Positions 17,010 to 25,104 of a DNA stretch of 64,000 nucleotides are shown here, one piece after another (the stretch's first letter is position 1; every line of letters begins with the position of its first letter). The position numbers were made by a program, and so were the translations under genes. Location: NCBI RefSeq assembly GCF_024756275.1, contig NZ_JANUGQ010000032.1, positions 1-64,000 of the forward strand, read 5' to 3'. The notes beneath the pieces were generated by a model. The model ran no database searches and was not told the origin of the DNA. It worked only from the letters and a program-made list of their open reading frames with translations. The DNA comes from Streptomyces pyxinae. Its GTDB lineage: Bacteria; Actinomycetota; Actinomycetes; Streptomycetales; Streptomycetaceae.

Positions 17010-18368
17010 CTAAGCGGCTTTGACCAGTTCCCGGGCGCGTTCACTGAAGTCGGCGGCGAGCCGGTGCCTCCCGAAGCGGCTCATACGCCGGTCCAGATCC
17101 TGCACCGCTTCCACGGCACGCGAACTCTGCACTCGCCCGGCCAGCGACAGCGTGCGCAGACCCGCCTGGTAGGCCGAGTCGAGGTCTCGTCGTTGAAGGT
17201 GGGAAACGGCAAGCGCGGCCTGGGACATGGCTCCGCGCCTGGCCCGGTTCTGCTTCTTGGCCTGCTCGATGGAACGGTGTGCATGCTCTGCCGCCGAGAA
17301 GGGATCACCCGAGTCCCGGAAGGTGTGCGCGTGCTCTCCGTGCAGGTAGGCCGCGTCAATGAACTCGGCCCACGCCTGCTCCGTCCCTGGCCGGACCTTC
17401 TCGAATTCCTTCTCCGACTTGGCCACCGCGGTTGCCGCAGCCGCCTTGTCCCCGAGCCGGGCCAGGGCTCGGGCCTCAAGGCACCAGAGGTCGGCCAGAC
17501 AAGCAGCCGATCGCGTACGGGCGAGACCCTGGCGGCCGGCCTGAGCGAGGCGTCGACCTTCAGCCGGGTTGCCCAGGAGTGTCGCCTGGTCGGCCATGCC
17601 CGCCAGTACATGTGCTCCAAGAGCGGCGTTCCGGGACTCTTCAGCAAGTCGCAGAGCTTGAATGAGATAGCGCTGGGCCGTGCCGTGCTCTCCGTTGTCG
17701 TACGCCATCCAGCCGAGCAGGTACGTCTGCTCGGCCGCCGCTTCACACAGAGCCCGTCGCACCTCGTCGGAGTAAGCCCGACGCAGCAGTGGATAAACAT
17801 GGGCGGTCATGTACTGGGCCAGTGCCATCCTGCCCGACCCCCCGCCCTGAAAGATGTCCATGCGCTGGAACGTCGCGAACATGTTCTTCACGGCCGTTAC
17901 GTCTTCCAGCCTCACGCGAGGGCCGGGCTCCGGCTCCTGGTCCAAGGTGTTGAGCAGCCAGTCGCGGGACGGGCCCATCCCGGCGACGGCGGCGAAGGGG
18001 GCGGTGGCAAGCAGTTTGCGGCGGTCCACGTCGGCTCTCCCCAAGTCGGCTACGGCTTCAACGGTAGCGGCATACGAGGGGTTGTAAACGAGCGCCCGAT
18101 CCGCCCCCGCGCAGTCGCCGTACCCGATGTCGTACGTGGTGACGCGGCGCCCGAAGTGCTCGGAGAACACATCGGCGAGGATCTCCGGCACAGGCCAGCG
18201 AGGCGTCCCGCCTGCGATCCAGTCCCGAATCCGCGAGGCATCTGTCGAGATGTGGTGCTGCCTCCACTCCACGGCCTTCGCTTGCACACGACGGGCCAAC
18301 TCCTTGCGGCTCAGGCCCGAACGGGCCAGGCAGTCCGCGAGCTTGTCGTTCGGCGCCTTCGTCTTCAC
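17010..18368 (-). CDS. XRE-family regulator with TPR-like C-terminal domain
   Basis: 452 residues from GTG 18368, preceded by GGGAGGAAGG. An N-terminal helix-turn-helix (LADCLARSGLSRKELARRV) is followed by a region with DIGYGDCAGADRAL and then a long all-helical TPR-like domain to the end. This is a common Streptomyces regulator layout. It is divergent from an RsbW-like ATP-binding gene, a recurrent pairing in the genus. The ligand is unknown. Confidence 0.85.
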   Translation of the reverse strand: MKTKAPNDKLADCLARSGLSRKELARRVQAKAVEWRQHHISTDASRIRDWIAGGTPRWPVPEILADVFSEHFGRRVTTYDIGYGDCAGADRALVYNPSYAATVEAVADLGRADVDRRKLLATAPFAAVAGMGPSRDWLLNTLDQEPEPGPRVRLEDVTAVKNMFATFQRMDIFQGGGSGRMALAQYMTAHVYPLLRRAYSDEVRRALCEAAAEQTYLLGWMAYDNGEHGTAQRYLIQALRLAEESRNAALGAHVLAGMADQATLLGNPAEGRRLAQAGRQGLARTRSAACLADLWCLEARALARLGDKAAAATAVAKSEKEFEKVRPGTEQAWAEFIDAAYLHGEHAHTFRDSGDPFSAAEHAHRSIEQAKKQNRARRGAMSQAALAVSHLQRRDLDSAYQAGLRTLSLAGRVQSSRAVEAVQDLDRRMSRFGRHRLAADFSERARELVKAA

Positions 18369-18491
18369 GGCCTTCCTCCCGCCAGAGGGTGCGGAAACAC
18401 CACCCTTCACCACCAGCTCGGACGGTACCCCGACTGTGGCTCTGGGTGTTGCCTGGTTACACAATCCGCAACCTCATGAGGGAGGGCCGCG

Positions 18492-18947
18492 ATGCCGAAC
18501 GGCACGAGCGCCAGCACTCCTCACAGCAACTCCCCGAGCGTGGTCCCTGCCGCGCCGGTGAACAACCCTCTACCCGACTGCCTGGTGGCGTCATTCCCTT
18601 CCCATCCACGACGGGTTGACCACGCCCGTCGACTCACCGCCCTGCATCTGAGAGCCGCGAGCCCTCTCTCGCCCGATGTGCATCACACAGTGCAGCTTCT
18701 CGTCAGCGAGTTGGTCACCAACGCGATCGTCCACGGGAGCGGGCCGAGCGTGACCTTTTCGCTTGCCTGTTGCTCCTCCGTGGTCCGGGTGGAGGTGGAC
18801 GACCACTCGTCCACCCCGGGGTCTCCGGTCGTCAAGTGCCCGGCCCCGGAAGCCGAGAGCGGGCGCGGGATGGTGCTGGTCGACACGCTCGCGACGGCGT
18901 GGGGGCGGAAGGGGACGTGCACCTGGTGCACGGTGGCGGTGCGGTGA
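18492..18947 (+). CDS. RsbW/SpoIIAB-like ATP-binding protein (HATPase_c_2)
   Basis: 151 residues. The GHKL N-box QLLVSELVTNAIVHG and the later GRGMVLVDTLATAWG mark a histidine-kinase-like ATPase of the anti-sigma-factor type. The first ~45 residues are Pro/Ser-rich. It is divergent from the XRE regulator and overlaps the next gene by 4 bp (GTGA), so the two are translationally coupled. No partner sigma or antagonist gene is visible nearby. Confidence 0.85.
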   Translation: MPNGTSASTPHSNSPSVVPAAPVNNPLPDCLVASFPSHPRRVDHARRLTALHLRAASPLSPDVHHTVQLLVSELVTNAIVHGSGPSVTFSLACCSSVVRVEVDDHSSTPGSPVVKCPAPEAESGRGMVLVDTLATAWGRKGTCTWCTVAVR

Positions 18948-19495
18948 CCGTGCCGTACTTCCGGGGAGAGGTGTTCGTGGAGCGGCGGCTCGGACCGGAT
19001 GTGAGCGCGCCGTGCGAGTACGCCACCAGGGCAGACCTGTTGGGGCCCGTCCTGGCGCTGCGCTGGCTCCATGGGCGGTGCCAGCGGGTGGCCCGGGTGC
19101 TGGAGGCCGAACGGGCATCGGCCTGGGTGCGCCCCGCCGGCCGGTATGTCGAGGTGCCGGGTCCGAGCTGCGCCGCGCGGCTGCTGGCCTGGTGCGAGGA
19201 CGAGCGGGAGCAGCGCCAGGCCCGGGAGCGGCTGAGGGGCGGCTCGGGGGTGGCGGTCGTCTTCTCCGACAGCTCGCACCGCGTCACGCTCTCCCTTCTC
19301 GCCTGCCCGGGGGTGAGCCGGGGCGGCTTGCCCGCGGTGCCAGCCGGCAGGCCCGTACGGCACCGGCAGCGAGCCCGACGGGGGACGACGGGTCGGTGGC
19401 CGCTTTCCCGGACGGCGCGTACGGCGCTGGTGACCGCGTCGGCGGTCACCGCGTACGCGGGGCTGGTGTGGGGCCTGATCGCCTCACGCCGCTGA
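18944..19495 (+). CDS. Unrecognised protein with C-terminal membrane anchor
   Basis: 183 residues from GTG 18944, overlapping the ATP-binding gene. It opens with a short strand-rich part (VPYFRGEVFVERRLG). A charged helix (CEDEREQRQARERL) lies in the middle, followed by a basic Arg-rich stretch. The end is a single transmembrane helix (ALVTASAVTAYAGLVWGLI) closed by a basic tail. It looks like a tail-anchored protein with its body in the cytoplasm. I do not recognise the family. Coupling to an RsbW-like ATPase suggests a shared signalling role. Confidence 0.7.
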   Translation: MTVPYFRGEVFVERRLGPDVSAPCEYATRADLLGPVLALRWLHGRCQRVARVLEAERASAWVRPAGRYVEVPGPSCAARLLAWCEDEREQRQARERLRGGSGVAVVFSDSSHRVTLSLLACPGVSRGGLPAVPAGRPVRHRQRARRGTTGRWPLSRTARTALVTASAVTAYAGLVWGLIASRR

Positions 19496-19576
19496 GCGTT
19501 CCTCCGATCTCCGTTGCCGTTGCCGATGTCCATGCCTTGTGCGGTGGCCGGGCCATTCCCTTGTTGAGGATCCGCT

Positions 19577-20548
19577 GTGACAGAAGAACCTGTGTACGAC
19601 CGGGCCGAGCCGAGCGGGGCCGTCCGGCTGGTCGAGTACCACCTCGGTGTGCTGGGACTGGCGCCCGTGTACGAGCTGCGCGGGGACGGCCTTCGGCACC
19701 GGGTGCTCCCCGAGGGCAAGGGGTGGTGCCACGCGGTCGCGGTGTCCGAGGCGGCGTGGCCGGTCGATGCGGAGCTGTGCGTGGCGGTGCGGTGGGTGCC
19801 GGACGAGGCGTACCGCCGTGACCCCGCGACCGGGCGCGTCCCCCTGGGCGCGGTGGCGCACTGGTCGGAGCGGCTGATGGCGACCGTCGCCGCGCTGGAG
19901 GCCGCGGGCTTCCTCGCGGAGCCGGCGGGACGGCCGCAGACCCCGTACCACCATCCCGGCGCCGATCTGCTGGTGTATCGGATGCGGCCGGGCGACGGGA
20001 CCGATCGTCCGCCGGTACGGGCATGGGCGCCCGCTGAGCCCGCGCGGCCGAACCATGTGAAGCCGGTTTTCACGGCCGGGGACGAGAGCCCGGAGCGGGA
20101 GGTCGAACGGCTGCTGCGGTCGGAGGGGCTGAGCCGCTCGTCGCCGGACAGGAACGCCCGGTTCGAGGGGGCCAACTCCTGCCTGCTGCGTCCGGCGCCC
20201 GCCGTGGAGTGGCCGCCGGACGCGGCGGTCTGCACCGCGATCCGCTGGGACCCGGAACCCGGCTACCGCCGCCGGCCGGACGGCACGGTGCCGGAGAGCG
20301 CCGGGGGCCACTGGGACCGGTGCACCGCCCTGGTGACCCGGGTGCTCCGGGCCGCCGGATACGAGGTACGGCGCCCCCGACGCCCCTGGTGCCCCGAACG
20401 CGACGACTGCGTGGTGCTCCTCGCGCACCGGACGATCGCACCCGGGACGCCCGTCCCGCCGGAGGCCCTCGCCGGGGCCGGCTGGCCCGCCGCCCTGCCA
20501 CCGCCTTCGTGGCCGCCGACGGGCCGGCCGAGTTGCTGGGCCATGTGA
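19577..20548 (+). CDS. Unrecognised protein with an internal tandem duplication
   Basis: 323 residues from GTG 19577 with a GAGG ribosome site. Two halves share a pattern: the first has ELCVAVRWVPDEAYRRDP, then GAVAHWSERL and a closing DLLVYR; the second has AVCTAIRWDPEPGYRRRP, then GGHWDRCTAL and a closing CVVLLAHR. Each repeat is about 130 residues, joined by a Pro-rich linker. There are no membrane segments. The family is not recognised. It sits between the membrane-tailed protein and two very small genes. Confidence 0.7.
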   Translation: MTEEPVYDRAEPSGAVRLVEYHLGVLGLAPVYELRGDGLRHRVLPEGKGWCHAVAVSEAAWPVDAELCVAVRWVPDEAYRRDPATGRVPLGAVAHWSERLMATVAALEAAGFLAEPAGRPQTPYHHPGADLLVYRMRPGDGTDRPPVRAWAPAEPARPNHVKPVFTAGDESPEREVERLLRSEGLSRSSPDRNARFEGANSCLLRPAPAVEWPPDAAVCTAIRWDPEPGYRRRPDGTVPESAGGHWDRCTALVTRVLRAAGYEVRRPRRPWCPERDDCVVLLAHRTIAPGTPVPPEALAGAGWPAALPPPSWPPTGRPSCWAM

Positions 20549-20681
20549 GGCCGGAACCCGGCGGCTGACCGTACGACCGCTCTCTCTTCGACCTCCGCTC
20601 GCACGGGTGCGTACCGCCGTGGCAGAGCGGGTCCCGGGCCCGACCGGGCCGGGGCAACCATCAGAGGAAAGGAGGGTCGCC

Positions 20682-20846
20682 GTGATCGCGACCCAGGAAC
20701 CACCGACCGACGAGCCCGAGGTCATCGCCACGGAGCCGGACGCCGAGCCGGACGACGAGGGGGCCGTGCCGTCGGAGCCCGAGCCGGCCGGGGGGCCGGA
20801 CGACCGGGACGACGCGCCGGACGACGAGGGCGTCGACGCCGAGTAG
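20682..20846 (+). CDS. Small acidic peptide
   Basis: 54 residues from GTG 20682 with a near-perfect ribosome site (AAAGGAGG) 7 bp upstream. The product is extremely acidic, mostly Asp, Glu, Pro and Gly with almost no hydrophobic residues. An upstream in-frame start exists, but the ribosome site favours this one. It may be a disordered peptide, an antitoxin-like partner or a modified-peptide precursor; nothing decides between these. Confidence 0.5.
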   Translation: MIATQEPPTDEPEVIATEPDAEPDDEGAVPSEPEPAGGPDDRDDAPDDEGVDAE

Positions 20847-20992
20847 CCGGTCCTCGTCGCGCAGGCCCCGTCCGCGCCCGGGAGGGGCGTACGCGATCCG
20901 TCCGGCGCACCGTGCACGGGCCGCTCCGAGTCGGAACTTCCCCGCTCGGGGCGGCCGCTCCCCCGCTCGTTCTCTTCGACAGAAAGGCAGCC

Positions 20993-21154
20993 ATGCCCAT
21001 CGACCGTGGAAACGCTCAGCATGTCATCGGCTTCTCGGCCATACGAGGCCACGACCGGAGCGGCCTCGCGCGCCAGTTGCCGCACGCGGTCCGCACTTTG
21101 CTCACCGCTCAGGCCGTACCGACGGTCCTGGCCTTCGCCGTTGCCGTCCGGTGA
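20993..21154 (+). CDS. Small peptide coupled to the Nudix gene
   Basis: 53 residues from ATG 20993 with AGAAAGG upstream. The sequence is basic and amphipathic, ending in a hydrophobic AVPTVLAFAVAV stretch. Its TGA overlaps the GTG of the Nudix gene (GTGA), so it may be a leader-type coupling ORF or a real partner peptide. No family recognised. Confidence 0.45.
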   Translation: MPIDRGNAQHVIGFSAIRGHDRSGLARQLPHAVRTLLTAQAVPTVLAFAVAVR

Positions 21155-21888
21155 CGGCCATGTGGTCCTGGCGCAGGGACGATCCTCGGTCCAACTACCG
21201 GCGGAACGTGAGGCGCCTGCTCCGGCTGCGCCAGAGCCGGTGGCGACGTCTGGTCACCCTGCTCCATGCCCTGCCGCACCTGGTCGAGGCGTACTGGCTG
21301 CGGTACGTCCGTCTGCGCGGGCTCTCCGGTCCGCTCGGCGGTGGTGCGGGATCCCGGGCGACCGGCGAGATGCGGCTCGCCCGGTTCAAGGAGGAGGTCG
21401 CGGCGGAGGTCGCGGTCAATATGCTGCTCTACCACTCCCATCCGCTCACCGTGGCCGTGCTGATCACCGACCCGCAGGACCGGGCGCTGGTCGTCCGTAC
21501 GGTCAGTGGGGGCGACCGGTGGGGCCTGCCGGGCGGGCGCGTGGAGCAGGGCGAGTCCCCGCTGGACGCCGCCCGCCGCGAGGTCGGGGAGGAACTGGGG
21601 CTCAGCGTCGCGCTGGACGAGGACGATCTGTTCGCCGTCGAGTGGGTCCGGGCCGCGCATCCCGGCCGGCGCGACCGCCTGGCCTTCGTCTTCGCCGGGC
21701 CGGTCGTCGCGGCCGACGCCGAAGTGGTGCTCCAGGAGTCCGAGGTCACCGCGTGGGGCTGGAAGGAGCGTCAAGCACTCGCCGGGGTGCTTCACCCGGC
21801 CGTGGCCCGGCTGGTCCTCGGCCCGCGCCGGGCGCCCGGTGCCACCGCTTACCGTGAGACCCGGTGCGAAGAGCGCGGGACGACGTGA
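21151..21888 (+). CDS. Nudix hydrolase with a basic N-terminal extension
   Basis: 245 residues. The Nudix box is G-x5-E-x7-REVGEELG (from GGRVEQGESPLDAARREVG), about residues 128-150. It is preceded by a ~95-residue Arg-rich helical extension (RRNVRRLLRLRQSRWRRL). Nudix enzymes hydrolyse nucleoside diphosphates linked to another moiety; the substrate cannot be read here. GTG 21151 overlaps the upstream peptide gene and ATG 21160 is an alternative start. It is the last gene of the 18.5-21.9 kb plus-strand run. Confidence 0.85.
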   Translation: MTAMWSWRRDDPRSNYRRNVRRLLRLRQSRWRRLVTLLHALPHLVEAYWLRYVRLRGLSGPLGGGAGSRATGEMRLARFKEEVAAEVAVNMLLYHSHPLTVAVLITDPQDRALVVRTVSGGDRWGLPGGRVEQGESPLDAARREVGEELGLSVALDEDDLFAVEWVRAAHPGRRDRLAFVFAGPVVAADAEVVLQESEVTAWGWKERQALAGVLHPAVARLVLGPRRAPGATAYRETRCEERGTT

Positions 21889-22105
21889 ACGGTTTCCCTT
21901 CCCGCCCTTCGCACTTGGGCGCCCGCACCGGCGCCGAGCTGCTGCGGCAGGGCGCTCGCGACATCACCCGGGGCGCCTGGTACTCGCCACGGGTTCGGCC
22001 GGGCCTGCGGCTCGATCATTTTGGCGTGAAGTGAAGCAACCACATCAGCGGATTACTCGTATTCCTGAGTGAAAGCACCAACAGGGTCACCAAGGAGGAA
22101 ATAAT

Positions 22106-22510
22106 ATGAACCGCGCATACCGTCTCGTTGCCGCCGGTGTCCTCAGCGTCGCGCTCGTCGGTGCGAGCGCCGCCACCTCCATGGCCGCGCCGGTCGAGCG
22201 CCCGGCCGCCCCTGTTTCCCCCGCCCCCGTTCCGCCCACGGCCACCCTCACGGCCAAGGCGAGCGTGAACAGCGTCAAGGCGTGGGAGGAGTTCCGTATC
22301 TCCGGCACCTCCACCGGCCTCACGGCCGGCACGCAGGTCAGCGTCCAGCAGAAGCAGAAGAGCGCGTGGGTGACGCTGCCGGCGAGCGTGGCCGTCAACA
22401 AGAGCGGCGCCTACTCGCTGCGCGTGAAGCTCGGCATCAAGGGCAAGAACGAGCTGCGCATGGCCGGTGGGGGCGTGGTCTCCCCGGTCGTCACGGTGAC
22501 GATTCTCTGA
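22106..22510 (+). CDS. Small secreted protein with Ig-like/beta domain
   Basis: 134 residues. A signal peptide is clear (LVAAGVLSVALVGASAATSMAA, cleavage likely after AxA near residue 28). A Pro-rich linker is followed by a beta-rich domain: ATLTAKASVNSVKAWEEF, GTQVSVQQKQKSAW and a closing VVSPVVTVTIL. The ribosome site AAGGAGG is excellent and the upstream region is AT-richer than its surroundings. It is probably an extracellular or wall-associated protein. A strong terminator follows. Confidence 0.8.
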   Translation: MNRAYRLVAAGVLSVALVGASAATSMAAPVERPAAPVSPAPVPPTATLTAKASVNSVKAWEEFRISGTSTGLTAGTQVSVQQKQKSAWVTLPASVAVNKSGAYSLRVKLGIKGKNELRMAGGGVVSPVVTVTIL

Positions 22511-22530
22511 TCTCCACCATCTCCTCCCTG

Positions 22531-22568
22531 TGAAGCGCGGCCCCGGTCGACTTCGGTGCCGCGCTTCA
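22531..22568. terminator. Bidirectional rho-independent-like hairpin
   Basis: A perfect 11-bp stem, TGAAGCGCGGC pairing with GCCGCGCTTCA, around a 16-nt loop. It lies between the convergent secreted-protein and ketosynthase genes, so it can serve both. There is no long U-tract, as is usual in Streptomyces. Confidence 0.8.
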
Positions 22569-22572
22569 CTCA

Positions 22573-23832
22573 TCACTCCGTCGAGGCCGGGCGGGGTGCG
22601 GGGTGCCGTGCGCCGGTGACGACGAGTGAGACGTTCTGTCCGCCGAAGCCGAAGGAGTTGCTGAGCACGGCTTCCTGGGGGGCGTCTCGTCGCTCCGTGA
22701 CGACATCGAGGTCGATGTCGGGGTCGACGCCGGCCTCGGTGAGGTTGCGGGTCGGCGGGATGACGCCGTGCTCCACGCTGAGGACGGCGATGAGTGCCTC
22801 GATCGCGCCGGCGGCGCCGAAGAGATGGCCGAGCGCCGCCTTGGGGGCCGTCACAGTGGCGCGGCCGAAGACCTCCCCGATCGCACGCGCCTCGGCCACG
22901 TCGCCGACCGGGGTTCCGGTGGCGTGGGCGTTGATGTGGTCGATCTGCCCGGGAGCCAGGCCGGCTTGTGCGAGGGCCTTGCGCATGGCGGATGTCTGGC
23001 CGGAGCCGTCGGGGGCGGGTGCCGTGATGTGGTGGGCGTCGGCGGCGATGCCGGCTCCCGCGAGTACGGCGTGGACGCGCGCGCCCCGGGCGGCGGCGTG
23101 CTCGGCGCTTTCGAGCACCATGACGGCGGCGCCTTCACTGAGGACGAATCCATCGCGGTCCGCGGCGAACGGCCGGGACGCCGAGGCGGGTTCGGCGGTG
23201 TGCCGCGACAGGGCCTGCGCCTGGACGAAGCCGGCGACGGTGATCGGGGTGATCGCGGCCTCGGTTCCGCCCGCGATGACCACGTCGGCCTCACCGGCCC
23301 GGATGAGCCTGGCCCCCAGGGCTATCGCCTCGGCACCGGAGGAGCACGCCGAGACGGGCGTGTAGACCCCGGCCCGTGCGCCGTACTCGATGCTGATCAG
23401 CGCCGCCGCCGCGTTGGGCATGAGCATCGGGACCGTGCGCGGCGAGACGCGCCGGGCCCCGGCCGACTCCAGTACGTCGTCCTCCTTCAGCAGCGTCCGT
23501 ACGCCACCGATGCCGGTGCCGATCGACGATGCGAGCCGGTCCGGGTCCACCTCCGGCGCACCGGCGTCGGCCCAGGCTTCGGCGGCCGCGACGAGGGCCG
23601 CCTGCTGCGAGCGGTCCAGCCGCCTGGCCCCTACCGGCGGCAGCGACTCGGCCGGGTCGATCGCCATCGTCCCCGCCGGGGTGTCGGGAAGGCCGACGCC
23701 CTCGTGGCCGGGCAGGCCGCCGCCGCGGATGCCGGACTCGCCGGCGAGCAGGGCGTCCCAGGTGGACTTGACGTCTCCGCCGAGTGGCGTGAGCGCCCCA
23801 AGTCCGGTCACGACGACTTCGGTCCGGTGCAT
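22573..23832 (-). CDS. Beta-ketoacyl-ACP synthase II-like (FabF/KAS II family)
   Basis: 419 residues from ATG 23832 with a GAGAGG ribosome site. The Cys-His-His triad is complete: Cys in VSACSSGAEA, His in NAHATGTPVGD and His in ALGHLFGAAG. The C-terminal GGQN loop motif is present. It condenses malonyl-ACP with an acyl-ACP. It stands alone without an ACP or other fatty-acid genes, so it may serve a special lipid or act as a regulated accessory synthase. The divergent TetR gene and the operators between them suggest repression. Confidence 0.92.
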   Translation of the reverse strand: MHRTEVVVTGLGALTPLGGDVKSTWDALLAGESGIRGGGLPGHEGVGLPDTPAGTMAIDPAESLPPVGARRLDRSQQAALVAAAEAWADAGAPEVDPDRLASSIGTGIGGVRTLLKEDDVLESAGARRVSPRTVPMLMPNAAAALISIEYGARAGVYTPVSACSSGAEAIALGARLIRAGEADVVIAGGTEAAITPITVAGFVQAQALSRHTAEPASASRPFAADRDGFVLSEGAAVMVLESAEHAAARGARVHAVLAGAGIAADAHHITAPAPDGSGQTSAMRKALAQAGLAPGQIDHINAHATGTPVGDVAEARAIGEVFGRATVTAPKAALGHLFGAAGAIEALIAVLSVEHGVIPPTRNLTEAGVDPDIDLDVVTERRDAPQEAVLSNSFGFGGQNVSLVVTGARHPAPRPASTE

Positions 23833-23844
23833 GCTTGACCTCTC

Positions 23845-23889
23845 TTGTATGCCATACAAGCAACTTCCTTTCCGTTGTATCACATACAA
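23845..23889. promoter_or_regulatory. Two TetR-type operators
   Basis: Two perfect inverted repeats of the form TTGTAT-NNN-ATACAA, at 23845-23859 and 23875-23889. Their centres are 30 bp apart, about three helical turns. They fill most of the 64-bp gap between the divergent ketosynthase and TetR genes. TACAAT inside the second could also be the -10 element of the regulator gene. They are the obvious binding sites for the adjacent TetR protein. Confidence 0.85.
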
Positions 23890-23896
23890 TCCCGCC

Positions 23897-24529
23897 GTGG
23901 ACAAGAAGCGAACCGAAGCCCGATCGAGGGCGCCCCGAGCGGTGTCGGCCCGGGCGCGTGAGCGCGGGCGCGCGACGAAGCGCCGGCTGGTCGAGGTAAC
24001 CGCAGAGCTCTGCAAGGAGCGGCCCGGGGGCGAGGTGAGCGTCACGGAGATCGCGGACGCGGCAGACGCCTTCCCCAATCACGTCACCTACTACTTCGGC
24101 TCCAAGGACGCGCTGCTCGTGCACGCCGCGTTTCTCGGCCTGCTGCACGACGCCCGGCGGCTGGAGCGCATCGGCCAACAGGCCCCCGACGCGGCGGCGT
24201 TCCGGCGCAACATCGCCCGCGCCGTACTGGCGATGCCCTCACTCCCCTCGGTCACCCGAGCACTCGCCGCCGGGATCTCCAAGCCCGACCTCGCCTCCGT
24301 GGTCGACCGGCACCTCCAGCTGCTGTTCCGGCAGTCCGAGCGTTACGCGAGCCGGCTCATCGACAGCCGCGGCTGGAGGGCCCGTCGGCCGCTCGGCGTG
24401 GAGGCCCGAACGTTCTGGAGCACCGCGCTCGGCGCCGTACTCCTCGTCCGCGCCGGCGCACACGGCACCAATGCCGACCTCGACCTCGCCGGAGCCCTGA
24501 CCATCCACGACGACTCCGAACCCGGGTAG
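23897..24529 (+). CDS. TetR-family transcriptional regulator
   Basis: 210 residues from GTG 23897. The N-terminal helix-turn-helix is EVSVTEIADAADAFPNHVTYYFGSKDALL, of which the YYFGSKDALL part is the most typical. The ligand-binding half is all-helical. Divergence from the FabF-like gene across two identical-type operators predicts control of that gene and of itself. The upstream extension of the frame lies inside the ketosynthase gene and is rejected. Confidence 0.9.
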   Translation: MDKKRTEARSRAPRAVSARARERGRATKRRLVEVTAELCKERPGGEVSVTEIADAADAFPNHVTYYFGSKDALLVHAAFLGLLHDARRLERIGQQAPDAAAFRRNIARAVLAMPSLPSVTRALAAGISKPDLASVVDRHLQLLFRQSERYASRLIDSRGWRARRPLGVEARTFWSTALGAVLLVRAGAHGTNADLDLAGALTIHDDSEPG

Positions 24530-24591
24530 CCCGGCCGACCGGACCCACGGTGGCGACGTGCGCGGTCGCCGCATTGCGGGCGCGCACCGTC

Positions 24592-24820
24592 GTCGTGAAC
24601 CCTCCAGGGTTGATGACCACCCAAGTCCCGCGAGCGCCAGCTCATCGCCGGGCACGCATTGCGAACCCTCCAGGGTTGATGACCGCCCAGCCTGGCCGCG
24701 CTCACCGCCCAGGGCCTGCTGGAATTGCGAACCCTCCAGGGGTGATGACCGCCCGCCGGGATCGGGTGCGAGGTCGAGCACCGCCACATATTGCGAACCC
24801 TCCAGGGGTGATGACCGCCC
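24592..24820 (-). CRISPR. CRISPR array 3, small, variant repeat, no adjacent cas genes
   Basis: Four repeats of about 30 bp at 24592, 24658, 24724 and 24790, period 66, three spacers of about 36 bp. In transcript sense the repeat runs GCGGTCATCACCCC to GGGTTCGCAAT; it shares the hairpin and 3' half of the arrays 1-2 repeat but differs in the 5' part and last base. The two leader-proximal repeats read AGGGGTGATG, the two distal ones AGGGTTGATG, and the leftmost is decayed. It lies 9 kb from array 2. Confidence 0.93.
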
Positions 24821-24960
24821 GACGGGTAAAGCCGCAGGTCGGAGCCGCTCGCCGGAGCAGTAGCAACGTCGATTCTGCAGCAGTCCGGCGGTGGTGCAAC
24901 AGGGCAGGCCAGACGGCCTTCCAACGGCGGCGATGACACCCGGTGGAGCGGGGCGGCGAG
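24821..24960 (-). promoter_or_regulatory. Leader of CRISPR array 3
   Basis: The sequence right of array 3 carries the same blocks as the other leaders: GGGTAAAGCCGCAGGTC at the repeat border and TCTGCAGCAGTCCGGCGGT then GGTGCAACA further out. This links the array to the same adaptation machinery despite its changed repeat. Confidence 0.75.
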
Positions 24961-25104
24961 TCGGGCTGTACGCCGGGAACAGGCACCGCAGCGCTATGAC
25001 CTGTATAACGTGCAGAACGACGCTTCCGTGGCTACCTTGACGGCTACGCAAGGAGGTCCCCCCGCCCGGCAGAGTCCGGACGGAGGCTTCGTCTTTCTCG
25101 GGGT

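Noticed and set aside
16926..17013. Short plus-strand ORF between GNAT and XRE genes
   Set aside because: 28 codons, no ribosome site and no recognisable features.
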